This document shows, one piece after another, positions 1 through 6,310 of a DNA stretch of 7,868 bases. Positions within the stretch are counted from its first letter, which is position 1. Every line of letters begins with the position of its first letter. The notes under the pieces were generated by a model that worked only from the letters and a program-made list of their open reading frames with translations, did not search any database and had not been told where the DNA came from. The stretch lies in the NCBI GenBank assembly GCA_016295275.1, contig JAEDLN010000108.1, positions 1 through 7,868 of the forward strand, given 5' to 3'. Source of the stretch: Kiritimatiellia bacterium. Its GTDB lineage: Bacteria > Verrucomicrobiota > Kiritimatiellia > RFP12 > UBA3636. A program made the position numbers and the translations under genes.

Positions 1-2
1 AT

Positions 3-88
3 CGTGCGCCCCGCCAGCGCCCCTTTCGTGCGCACCGCCCGTGCGCACCGTTGCCGTGCGCACCGCCCGCACCCCGCCCGTGCGCACC
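3..88. repeat. C-rich low-complexity repeat with four GTGCGCAC palindromes
   Basis: The 10-mer CGTGCGCACC starts at 27, 40, 55 and 79, and a fifth, shorter CGTGCGC starts at 3. The inner octamer GTGCGCAC (28-35, 41-48, 56-63, 80-87) is a perfect palindrome. Spacing is irregular (13, 15 and 24 nt), so this is neither a CRISPR array nor a strict tandem repeat. The plus strand is strongly biased to C over G. No convincing gene lies here: open frames across it give Pro/Ala/Arg-rich low-complexity translations. It may be a degenerate intergenic repeat family, or a set of sites for a dimeric DNA-binding protein; the sequence does not decide. Confidence 0.7.
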
Positions 89-116
89 TCCGCACGCCCC
101 CCATCGCGCCGCCGGT

Positions 117-152
117 CCTCCCGGCTCGCGCCGCCGCGCGCCATTGCCCGTG
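117..152 (+). repeat. Left copy of a ~35-bp direct repeat shared by both window edges
   Basis: This 36-nt block begins CCTCCCGGCTCGCG and ends CCATTGCCCGTG. It matches 7771-7804 in the same orientation, with one substitution (G for T at the eighth base) and one 2-nt CG insertion in the middle. It lies in non-coding DNA between the palindrome-rich stretch and the promoter region of the ZIP gene. The match is far longer than expected by chance even in C-rich DNA, so the two edges probably belong to one dispersed intergenic repeat family. Confidence 0.8.
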
Positions 153-190
153 GCGGCTCGCCACCCCCCACTCGAATCTTTCAAAAAAGT

Positions 191-206
191 GTATACTTTC
201 CACCAT
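191..206 (+). promoter_or_regulatory. Candidate promoter -10 region of the ZIP transporter gene
   Basis: TATACT at 192-197 matches five of six bases of the bacterial -10 consensus and lies in the only A/T-rich stretch between the C-rich edge and the gene. A start site near 204 would give a leader of about 50 nt. I see no good -35 hexamer at the usual distance and no TGn extension. The octamer GTATACTT (191-198) recurs on the opposite strand directly before the argH start, which strengthens the reading as a promoter motif of this organism. The exact start site is inferred. Confidence 0.5.
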
Positions 207-255
207 AACGACAACACGTCCCTCCCCAACGATCAAACAATAGATTTGGAAAATC

Positions 256-1038
256 ATGACAGCTGAATCGATCATCGGTATTCTAATCCCCTTCTTGGGA
301 ACAATCGCCGGCGCCGCTTGCGTCTTGTTCGTCAAAAACAATCTCCCCGACTTTGTCCAGCGAATGCTGACCGGTTTCGCCGCCGGTGTCATGGTAGCCG
401 CTTCCGTGTGGAGCCTGCTCATTCCGGCAATGCAACAGTCTGAAGAGCTCGGCCGCTGGGCATTCGCACCGGCCGCTATCGGCTTTGCGCTCGGTATCGG
501 TTTGATGCTATTGCTCGACCGACTCATTCCACACCTGCACTTGAACAGCGAACAGGCGGAAGGACCCAAAAGCCACCTGCAACGGAAATTGCTGATGGTG
601 CTGGCCGTAACGCTCCACAATTTGCCGGAAGGAATGGCCGTCGGTATCGTTTTTGCCGGATTTCTTTCGGCAAGCCATGAGCTGACGCTGGCCGCCGCTA
701 CAGCCCTCTCCATCGGCATCGCCATCCAGAATTTCCCGGAGGGCGCCATCATCTCCATGCCGCTCCACGCCGAAGGCGTCGGCAAGAAAAAGGCTTTTGC
801 CTATGGCGTTCTTTCCGGAATCGTGGAGCCGATCGGCGCCCTATTGACCATCCTCCTCGCCTCCCATATCCTGCCGCTGCTGCCATACTGCCTCAGCCTT
901 GCCGCCGGAGCAATGATCTATGTGGTGGTCGAAGAGCTGATTCCCGAATCCTCGCAAGGCGAACACTCCAATATCGGAACAATCGCCTTCTCTCTCGGAT
1001 TTCTTCTGATGATGGCGCTGGATACCGCACTGGGTTGA
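256..1038 (+). CDS. ZIP-family divalent metal transporter (ZupT/GufA-like)
   Basis: A 260-residue inner-membrane protein of the ZIP family, which moves zinc and often other divalent metals such as iron or manganese into the cytoplasm. About eight hydrophobic segments are visible (near residues 6-26, 38-58, 70-90, 113-135, 146-166, 180-202, 207-227 and 240-258). The two metal-site motifs are intact: HNLPEG at 121-126 in the fourth segment and QNFPEG at 158-163 in the fifth. The second lacks the histidine of the E. coli ZupT-type HNIPEG and fits the GufA-like branch better. The cytoplasmic loop between segments 3 and 4 is short, with only HLH at 93-95 as a possible metal-binding patch. The C-terminus (GFLLMMALDTALG) is typical. 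The start is the first ATG giving a full first helix; GGA 5 nt upstream is a weak ribosome-binding site. It is the only plus-strand gene and appears monocistronic. Metal specificity cannot be told from sequence. Confidence 0.92.
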   Translation: MTAESIIGILIPFLGTIAGAACVLFVKNNLPDFVQRMLTGFAAGVMVAASVWSLLIPAMQQSEELGRWAFAPAAIGFALGIGLMLLLDRLIPHLHLNSEQAEGPKSHLQRKLLMVLAVTLHNLPEGMAVGIVFAGFLSASHELTLAAATALSIGIAIQNFPEGAIISMPLHAEGVGKKKAFAYGVLSGIVEPIGALLTILLASHILPLLPYCLSLAAGAMIYVVVEELIPESSQGEHSNIGTIAFSLGFLLMMALDTALG

Positions 1039-1073
1039 TCCCCGCCGCGTTCGATTTGCCCCCTTGCACCGAA

Positions 1074-1107
1074 AAAGCCACCGCTGCGCGCAGCGGTGGC
1101 TTTCTTT
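1074..1107. terminator. Bidirectional Rho-independent terminator between convergent genes
   Basis: Bases 1074-1103 form a perfect 30-nt palindrome: a 13-bp GC-rich stem (AAAGCCACCGCTG and its complement) around a CGCG loop. Read on the plus strand the stem is followed by a T-rich tail (TTTCTTT, 1101-1107), 35 nt after the ZIP stop codon. Read on the minus strand it is followed by CTTTTTC (1077-1071), about 50 nt after the fcl stop. One element can therefore end both convergent transcripts, with the better U-tract on the fcl side. Confidence 0.93.
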
Positions 1108-1149
1108 GTCGCGGAAAACAAACGGACCCGATCCGCCCGAAAGCGAATG

Positions 1150-2232
1150 CTACCGAAGCGAATTCAGATACCAATCGTAAAGGCGCGGAACGCCATCCTC
1201 GATTTCAACTTGGTGATGCCACCCCAGACGATGCAACTTGGAAACGTCGCAGAGTTTGCGGGGTGTTCCATCCGGTTTCGTGTGATCCCACGCAATCGCT
1301 CCTTCGTAACCGACCGCCTTGACAACAAGAGCGGCCAAATCCCGAATGTGGATTTCCTTGCCGGTTCCGACATTGATGTGGCAATTCCGGATTTCCTTGC
1401 CGACAGAATGGATCGTATCCTGAAAACTGACGTTCAAGAGAACATGGACCGATGCATCGGCCATGTCTTCGCTCCAGAGAAATTCGCGCAGCGGATTGCC
1501 TGTTCCCCACAGCGTGAGCGTGTCGCCCGTAATGCCGAGTTCTTCGAGTTTGGCAAGGATCTCGGCGTCCGAGGCATCCGGAGCAAGCCCGCAAATCGGA
1601 CGTTTTGCCAAATCCCGATGCAACAACTCCCAGTTTTTCGTGCGCAGACAATTCGCCAAATGGACTTTCCGCATCATGGAAGGCATGACATGACCGTTGA
1701 TCAGGTGGAAATTGTCATTCGGACCATAGAGGTTCGTCGGCATGACGGCAATGTAGTCGCACCCATACTGAAGCCCGAAACTCTCGCACATTCTCAGACC
1801 CGCAATCTTCGCCAAGGCATACGGTTCGTTGCTGTACTCCAAAGGCTTCGTCAACAGCGCTTCTTCGCGAATCGGTTGCTCGGCATCGCGCGGATAAATG
1901 CAGGTCGACCCCAAAAAGAGCAGCTTTTTGACATCATGGCGAAAACTCTCGCCGATCACATTCTGCTGAATCTGAAGATTCCGGTAAATGAAATCCGCCC
2001 GATAGGTCGAATTGGCAATGATGCCACCCACAAAAGCCGCCGCCAATACGACGGCATCCGGACGCTCTTCATCGAAAAACCGGCGGACGGCAACGCCATC
2101 CAGCAAATCCAATTCCCGGTGGGTCTTCCCGACAAGGTTGGAATATCCCCGCTTTTGCAGGTTTTTCCAAATGGCAGACCCGACCAGTCCGCGGTGCCCG
2201 GCAACATAGATTTTCGAATCTGGGGTAAGCAT
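1150..2232 (-). CDS. fcl: GDP-L-fucose synthase (GDP-4-keto-6-deoxymannose epimerase/reductase)
   Basis: A 360-residue cytoplasmic SDR-family enzyme that epimerises GDP-4-keto-6-deoxy-D-mannose and reduces it with NADPH to GDP-L-fucose, the donor for fucosylated surface glycans. The nucleotide loop is GHRGLVG at 12-18. The catalytic triad is S109 (in GSTCIYP), Y138 and K142 (YALAK), and the epimerisation pair is C111 and H181 (NGHVMPSMMRK). These sit exactly two residues beyond the E. coli numbering (Ser107, Tyr136, Lys140, Cys109, His179). The protein is about 40 residues longer than the E. coli enzyme, mostly from an insertion near 195-236 before LWGTGNPLREFLWSEDMADA; a similar insertion is known in Bacteroidota-type enzymes. 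The start is supported by AAGGAT 7 nt upstream and by its own promoter candidate. It is the last gene of the minus-strand series, 146 nt after the DUF5054 gene. The gmd gene that makes its substrate is not in the window. Confidence 0.95.
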   Translation of the reverse strand: MLTPDSKIYVAGHRGLVGSAIWKNLQKRGYSNLVGKTHRELDLLDGVAVRRFFDEERPDAVVLAAAFVGGIIANSTYRADFIYRNLQIQQNVIGESFRHDVKKLLFLGSTCIYPRDAEQPIREEALLTKPLEYSNEPYALAKIAGLRMCESFGLQYGCDYIAVMPTNLYGPNDNFHLINGHVMPSMMRKVHLANCLRTKNWELLHRDLAKRPICGLAPDASDAEILAKLEELGITGDTLTLWGTGNPLREFLWSEDMADASVHVLLNVSFQDTIHSVGKEIRNCHINVGTGKEIHIRDLAALVVKAVGYEGAIAWDHTKPDGTPRKLCDVSKLHRLGWHHQVEIEDGVPRLYDWYLNSLR

Positions 2233-2238
2233 GTCAAT

Positions 2239-2244
2239 ATCCTT
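2239..2244 (-). promoter_or_regulatory. Ribosome-binding site of fcl
   Basis: AAGGAT on the minus strand, with 7 nt between AAGGA and the ATG at 2232. It is a good Shine-Dalgarno match and fixes the fcl start. It overlaps the small dyad CCTTG/CAAGG (2241-2245 and 2256-2260). Confidence 0.7.
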
Positions 2245-2257
2245 GAAAATTTGCGCA

Positions 2258-2286
2258 AGGATAGCAAAAACGCAAAATCATCTCAA
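2258..2286 (-). promoter_or_regulatory. Candidate sigma-70-type promoter of fcl
   Basis: On the minus strand TTGAGA (2286-2281, five of six bases of the -35 consensus) is followed after exactly 17 nt by TATCCT (2263-2258, four of six bases of the -10 consensus). The start site would fall near 2251, giving a leader of about 18 nt that contains the ribosome-binding site. The perfect palindrome TTGCGCAA (2251-2258) lies at the expected start site and could be an operator. This suggests fcl can be transcribed apart from the genes upstream of it. Confidence 0.5.
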
Positions 2287-2332
2287 CCGGACCGCCGGAC
2301 GAAACCAGGCGCGTCGGAACAACACAACCGGG

Positions 2333-2351
2333 AAACGGGAGCGACCCGTTT
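2333..2351 (-). terminator. Hairpin after the DUF5054 gene, weak terminator candidate
   Basis: AAACGGG and CCCGTTT form a perfect 7-bp stem with a 5-nt loop, starting 27 nt after the DUF5054 stop codon. The stem ends in TTT but no longer U-tract follows (CCCGG comes next), so termination would be partial at best. With the fcl promoter candidate just downstream, it may partly separate the two transcripts. Confidence 0.35.
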
Positions 2352-2378
2352 GGACGCGTGCCGCAGACCGTTTGGCGA

Positions 2379-4250
2379 TCAGAATACGAGACGGAACCGA
2401 AACGCCATGTCATCCGAAACCCACATCGGGAAATTGGTCCCCCACGTGTTGTTGTGCAGATTGAAATGGACGCCCTTGCGCAAATCGGGTAGCGTATTCG
2501 GATAGTCGACCAGCGCAGGCCGCCCGGGTGCGACAAGCGCAGCATCCAACGGGTGTATTTCCAGCTGCCTTCCGTCCGGATCCGTCGCCCTGACCGCCTG
2601 CACGCCATGAAGATGACGCCCGCCTCCCGATACCACATCGAGCGGATCGACCTCTTCCCCGAGTTTCAAAAACCGCCACGAATCGAACGACGGTGCCGAA
2701 AACGAAAGCCAGGCGGCTTGCGCAACACGCCACGGGCGCTTACCCCGCCACCGCAAAACAATCTCCACGGCTTCCTCTCCCAACACATACTCCGTTTCCA
2801 ACGCCCCATACATCGATGGCGCACGGGAAACAAAAAGAATGCGCCCGGGCCCGGGTCGTACGACGTCCGAGGCAAAACCCGTTTCCCGAAGAGCCGGAGC
2901 CACCGGCAAATCCGGCTTGAGAAAATCGTGAATTGCCCACGGCTCGTCCGAAAGCTGGACATAGCGGCGGCGAAAACGCTCGTAGTGGGCGCGGGTGAAG
3001 GACTCGCATCGCCAAAGCCCCGGAAACGGAAGCGTGACGCCCGTTCTTTTGGAGGTCAAACGGGCGGCACAACCGCGGCGTGGCGAGGGAATGAGCCGAA
3101 ACGACTCGTTTTCCACAGGCGCCGTCGCCCGGCAAGACTCCGGTCGGATATGTACCGCCTTCGGCAACGCGCAACTCCGAAGTGCCGCATGCGCACTCCG
3201 GCGCAAATCCTGCGGCAAAAGACGCAACGCATCTCTCAGAATGTGCCGCTTCTCGGCCCACGACCGCTCGATCCGGCGCACGGCCGGCGGATGCGCGGCG
3301 ATTTCCTCCGGATCCCACAGAAACGGAGCAAACAGATTCATCTTTTCGTCAAGCCCCCATGTATGCTCGACGATTTCAAGCAATTTGCGCGCAAAAGGAA
3401 GAGCCGGCGCCGGATCCGGCAACGCTTCGTACCAGCGGCGCAACGTCTGGAATCGGGCCATCTTCCAAGGGTCGGAGCCGACCCCGTATATCCAGCTGTC
3501 GCCAATTTCCGAGGTCACCGTCGGATACGCCTCGCGATTGTTCCAAAGCGCAAGCGCCATCTCGTCAAGCGTTCCGAAAACGACCTCCGTGCCGCCGTAT
3601 TGCGCAACCAGCGCTTCTACCTGCTCCGGCGTGTGCGGCCCCAAATTGTCATTCGTCAGACAAACGCTAAAACGCTTGTCGCCAACCCGGATTTCGCCGC
3701 CATAGCCGCTCTGACAGACAACCACGATTTCGTTTCCATGGCTGTCGCGCCAACGGAAAATCTCCGGAACGTCCGGCACGCGCGAGGCGAGATTGACGCC
3801 GATATGCAACATCCGGACTCCCGCGCGAGCAAGCGGCGCAATCATGCCGCGCGTATGCCCGGGAACATCGGTCAGCTTGGCGGCAATCGTTTTGCGCCCG
3901 TAAATCGAATCCAACTCCTTCGAAATGCCGAGTCCGACCTCGAAGAGCGGCAAACCCGCACTTTCCGTCTGCGTCGTGAACGGAAGCGCATGCCAGACAA
4001 TGTCGCCTCGCCGCAATGCCGCCTCGAAATCCGCCAACTCCCGCCCCGTCAACCGGTCCAGACATTGACGCACAAGCCAAGACCCAACCGTCCAGACATA
4101 CCGGTACGGACGATTCCTCCGACGGCAATCTTCCGCCGTTTCAATGGCTTGACGAATGAAGCCGTGCAGATAACGCTCCGTAACGACACTCGCCAAATCG
4201 GTAAATCCAATGTCCAAATGGGTTTTCGCAATAATCGTGACAGGATTCAT
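2379..4250 (-). CDS. DUF5054 protein, GH38-like putative glycoside hydrolase
   Basis: A 623-residue protein recognisable as DUF5054, a family distantly related to the zinc-dependent retaining alpha-mannosidases of GH38; no member's substrate is known to me. The N-terminal domain carries KTHLDIGFTD (9-18), like the H-x-D metal site of GH38 (H11, D13), and TDVPGH (127-132), where D128 matches the GH38 nucleophile and zinc ligand. VEHTWG (295-300) offers H296 as a possible fourth ligand. The middle holds GVNLASRVPDVPEIFRWRD (151-169), and the C-terminal beta-rich part ends in NLHNNTWGTNFPMWVSDD (597-614), as in the family. No signal peptide or membrane segment is seen, so it is probably cytoplasmic. 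I chose the ATG at 4250 because the conserved first strand starts there. The frame stays open upstream to 4406, but that stretch overlaps the previous gene and looks unconserved. No clear Shine-Dalgarno precedes the start. Activity on a mannoside or another glycoside is inferred. Confidence 0.82.
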   Translation of the reverse strand: MNPVTIIAKTHLDIGFTDLASVVTERYLHGFIRQAIETAEDCRRRNRPYRYVWTVGSWLVRQCLDRLTGRELADFEAALRRGDIVWHALPFTTQTESAGLPLFEVGLGISKELDSIYGRKTIAAKLTDVPGHTRGMIAPLARAGVRMLHIGVNLASRVPDVPEIFRWRDSHGNEIVVVCQSGYGGEIRVGDKRFSVCLTNDNLGPHTPEQVEALVAQYGGTEVVFGTLDEMALALWNNREAYPTVTSEIGDSWIYGVGSDPWKMARFQTLRRWYEALPDPAPALPFARKLLEIVEHTWGLDEKMNLFAPFLWDPEEIAAHPPAVRRIERSWAEKRHILRDALRLLPQDLRRSAHAALRSCALPKAVHIRPESCRATAPVENESFRLIPSPRRGCAARLTSKRTGVTLPFPGLWRCESFTRAHYERFRRRYVQLSDEPWAIHDFLKPDLPVAPALRETGFASDVVRPGPGRILFVSRAPSMYGALETEYVLGEEAVEIVLRWRGKRPWRVAQAAWLSFSAPSFDSWRFLKLGEEVDPLDVVSGGGRHLHGVQAVRATDPDGRQLEIHPLDAALVAPGRPALVDYPNTLPDLRKGVHFNLHNNTWGTNFPMWVSDDMAFRFRLVF

Positions 4251-4387
4251 GGGAAAACGGTGCTGAATAGGAATGGAGAAGAAATTGGGAGCCCGACTCA
4301 ATCTCGCACGCGACGCTTCCGGACGCAATGACGGCGGCAAGGCGCTGTTCCGGAATGAGGATTGATCCGATTGCCGGACAGGCCACG

Positions 4388-5380
4388 CTAGCGGACGTTC
4401 ACCCACGATCCGCTTCGTGCGGATGCATACGCCGCTTCCATGATTTTCGCGGCATCCATCGCACAGACGAGATCCGACTCGATTTCCTCGTTGGTCAACC
4501 GGCCTTCGATGGCCGCCAATAGCCGCGTTACGCGGTCCGGGCGCGCATCAAGCGGTTCGACCGTCACCGCCTCGTTGCGGATGCCCAGCTGCATACCTTT
4601 CTCGGGTGTCGTCCAAAGACTCTTCTCCGAACCGACGATCTCAAGCCCCGCGCCACCGGCTCCGGTAAAAATCCAGCCCGCTTCCACGCGCCCGATGACG
4701 CCTGAAGCAAACTTCATCAAAATCAGCCCATAGTCATCGACATCGGTGTAGACGCCGCTGCAATTGACGATGTTCGCCCATACCGATTCGACAGGTCCGC
4801 CAAGGTGTCGCAGCAAATGGACGGCATGCGTTCCGAGATCGAGCAGCGCACCGCCGCCGGAAAGAGCGGGTTGCGTGAACCATTGCAAATCCGGCGAATC
4901 GAACCAGCGGCCATAGGCGGCATTGTGCCCATTGCGAAACGAAATGTGCGTCACCTTGCCGAATACCCCGTCCGCCAACAGCTTCTTCACAGCCCGGTTT
5001 TGTCCATCGAAAGGTCGGAAATAGCCTAGCAGAAGCTTCGTCCCGTACCGGTGCGCCAATGCATACGCTTCCGCCGCCTCTGCACCGGATGTCGCCAGAG
5101 GCTTCTCGCAAAACGTGGGCTTTCCAACCGGCAAGACTTTGCGCAAAAGCGGCAGATGACGTGTATTCTCCGCACAAACGAGAAATCCGTCTACGGAGGA
5201 ATCGGCGAGCACCGCCTCCAGATCCGGTTCGAACGCACACCCGTATGTTTGGGCGTACCGTCTCCCGCGCTCGGCGTCTTCATCCCAAATGACAAAAGGC
5301 CCGCCCGCTAGCTCCGCAAGCTTCTTGCAATAGTCTTTGCTGTGAATGTGCGCAACGGATAAAACGGCAATATGCGGCAT
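4388..5380 (-). CDS. Gfo/Idh/MocA-family NAD(P)-dependent oxidoreductase
   Basis: A 330-residue two-domain dehydrogenase. The Rossmann domain spans about 1-120, with EKPLA at 92-96 (K93 the usual catalytic lysine). The alpha/beta domain follows, with GGGALLDLGTHAVHLL (175-190) containing the D-x-G-x-H motif (D181, H185 catalytic). The family oxidises or reduces a hydroxyl of a sugar, polyol or glycoside in the cytoplasm. D33, at the end of the second strand (VIWDED), favours NAD over NADP. The dinucleotide loop is unusual: SVAHIHSKDY (8-17) replaces the normal glycine-rich GxGxxG/A. The start at 5380 is secured by AAAGGAGT 6 nt upstream. The open frame continues to 5773, but only through the neighbouring gene's antisense. 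It lies 62 nt after the TIM-barrel gene, so the two are probably co-transcribed and may act on the same sugar. The substrate is not identifiable. Confidence 0.93.
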   Translation of the reverse strand: MPHIAVLSVAHIHSKDYCKKLAELAGGPFVIWDEDAERGRRYAQTYGCAFEPDLEAVLADSSVDGFLVCAENTRHLPLLRKVLPVGKPTFCEKPLATSGAEAAEAYALAHRYGTKLLLGYFRPFDGQNRAVKKLLADGVFGKVTHISFRNGHNAAYGRWFDSPDLQWFTQPALSGGGALLDLGTHAVHLLRHLGGPVESVWANIVNCSGVYTDVDDYGLILMKFASGVIGRVEAGWIFTGAGGAGLEIVGSEKSLWTTPEKGMQLGIRNEAVTVEPLDARPDRVTRLLAAIEGRLTNEEIESDLVCAMDAAKIMEAAYASARSGSWVNVR

Positions 5381-5385
5381 GGATG

Positions 5386-5393
5386 ACTCCTTT
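5386..5393 (-). promoter_or_regulatory. Ribosome-binding site of the Gfo/Idh/MocA gene
   Basis: AAAGGAGT on the minus strand, with six bases between GGAG plus its last T region and the ATG at 5380. It is the strongest Shine-Dalgarno in the window and settles the start against the longer open frame upstream. Confidence 0.85.
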
Positions 5394-5442
5394 CGATCGG
5401 AAAACCGGTGTCGGATGAATGGATGAATGCAATAATGAAACG

Positions 5443-6288
5443 CTAGGCGCAAGTCGGAAACAACGTGCGCATGGACTCGATAAAACGCGGAAAGGCGATT
5501 TCGGCAGGCGGAAGATCGGGGACCCAAGGCTTCTCCCACTCGAAGGCAATGAAGCCATTGTAGCCGATTTCCCGCAAGGCCTCCACAAAAGCCGTCATCG
5601 GCAAATCGCCCTCGCCGGGCAAGCAGAGCTTGTCGCGATTCGGAAGCTGTGCGTCCCCGCCCGGCAAAAGGCGCGAATCTTTCCAATGGACATACCCAAG
5701 CGACCCGCACAAGTGCATGGCCGTCTCCGCAGGCGATTCTCCGCAATGGCGAAGCGGATGATGAATGTCCCATATCGAACGGACGCCCGCCGGATTGCTC
5801 GCCGCTTCGAGCAGACGCTTGATCTGCGCACCGCTCGAACAGCCGTCATGCGTCTCGATTGCAATGCCGACACCCGCTTGCGCGCCAATCGCCGCATAGC
5901 GGGAGAGCTGCTCCCGCATGGCATGCAAAAGCGCGCCCTCCAAAGGCGTATCCGGCGAATTGCCCGGAAAAACACGCACCATCGGCGCCCCTAAACCATG
6001 CGCAATCTCTACCATGCGCGACAACTCGTCGCACGCCGCCTGCGCCGCAGCCCCATCCGCCGTGCGAATGCGCACGCCCGACGAAAGCCCGGATACGGTC
6101 AGTCCGGCATCGCCGATCCGCCGCGCCGTCTGCGCCAAGTCTTGCGTGAACTCGGGCAAATGCCACAGATCGGTCCTCCCGCCCAGAAACCGGAAGTCGA
6201 TCCCATCGAAGCCATACCCGGGAGCCCGTTCCAATAATTCGCCTAATGTCCAATCCGGACAGCCCAATGTTGTGAAAGACAGTTTCAT
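5443..6288 (-). CDS. Sugar phosphate isomerase/epimerase-type TIM-barrel protein
   Basis: A 281-residue protein of the xylose isomerase-like (AP endonuclease 2) TIM-barrel superfamily, whose members isomerise, epimerise, dehydrate or cleave sugars and polyols in the cytoplasm with a divalent metal. The first strand (MKLSFTTLG) and the GFDGIDFR motif (26-33) are typical. The likely metal ligands are E145 (IETHDG), D174 (WDIHHP), H201 (VHWKD) and E250 (FEWEKPW), the Glu-Asp-His-Glu set of ketose 3-epimerases. H177 may join the active site. Length is normal. The ATG at 6288 lies 22 nt after the argH stop, suggesting co-transcription and possible translational coupling. No clear Shine-Dalgarno is visible, and an upstream ATG at 6366 would overlap argH and add a basic, unlikely leader. 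A 62-nt gap leads to the oxidoreductase gene, a common partner of this family. The reaction and substrate remain open. Confidence 0.9.
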   Translation of the reverse strand: MKLSFTTLGCPDWTLGELLERAPGYGFDGIDFRFLGGRTDLWHLPEFTQDLAQTARRIGDAGLTVSGLSSGVRIRTADGAAAQAACDELSRMVEIAHGLGAPMVRVFPGNSPDTPLEGALLHAMREQLSRYAAIGAQAGVGIAIETHDGCSSGAQIKRLLEAASNPAGVRSIWDIHHPLRHCGESPAETAMHLCGSLGYVHWKDSRLLPGGDAQLPNRDKLCLPGEGDLPMTAFVEALREIGYNGFIAFEWEKPWVPDLPPAEIAFPRFIESMRTLFPTCA

Positions 6289-6310
6289 GGCAACGACGGA
6301 TAAGGGTGGT

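Noticed and set aside
3..88. CRISPR array
   Set aside because: The repeated unit is only about 10 nt, spacing is uneven at 13-24 nt, and there are no unique spacers of normal length or cas genes.
4..266. Two short overlapping plus-strand frames at the left edge
   Set aside because: They run through low-complexity repeat DNA and the ZIP promoter region, and their translations are Pro/Ala/Arg-rich with no family signal.
1096..2505. A 469-codon open frame on the plus strand, opposite fcl
   Set aside because: It starts inside the terminator region and mirrors the fcl frame; the translation shows no domain, whereas fcl has every catalytic residue.
2553..4331. A 592-codon open frame on the plus strand, opposite the DUF5054 gene
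   Set aside because: Its translation is Arg/Pro-rich without recognisable domains, and the opposite strand carries a clear conserved protein. Long antisense frames are expected from the codon bias of GC-rich genes.
5381..5773. N-terminal extension of the oxidoreductase to 5773
   Set aside because: It would overlap the TIM-barrel gene by over 300 nt, has no Rossmann-like content, and the internal start at 5380 has a strong ribosome-binding site.
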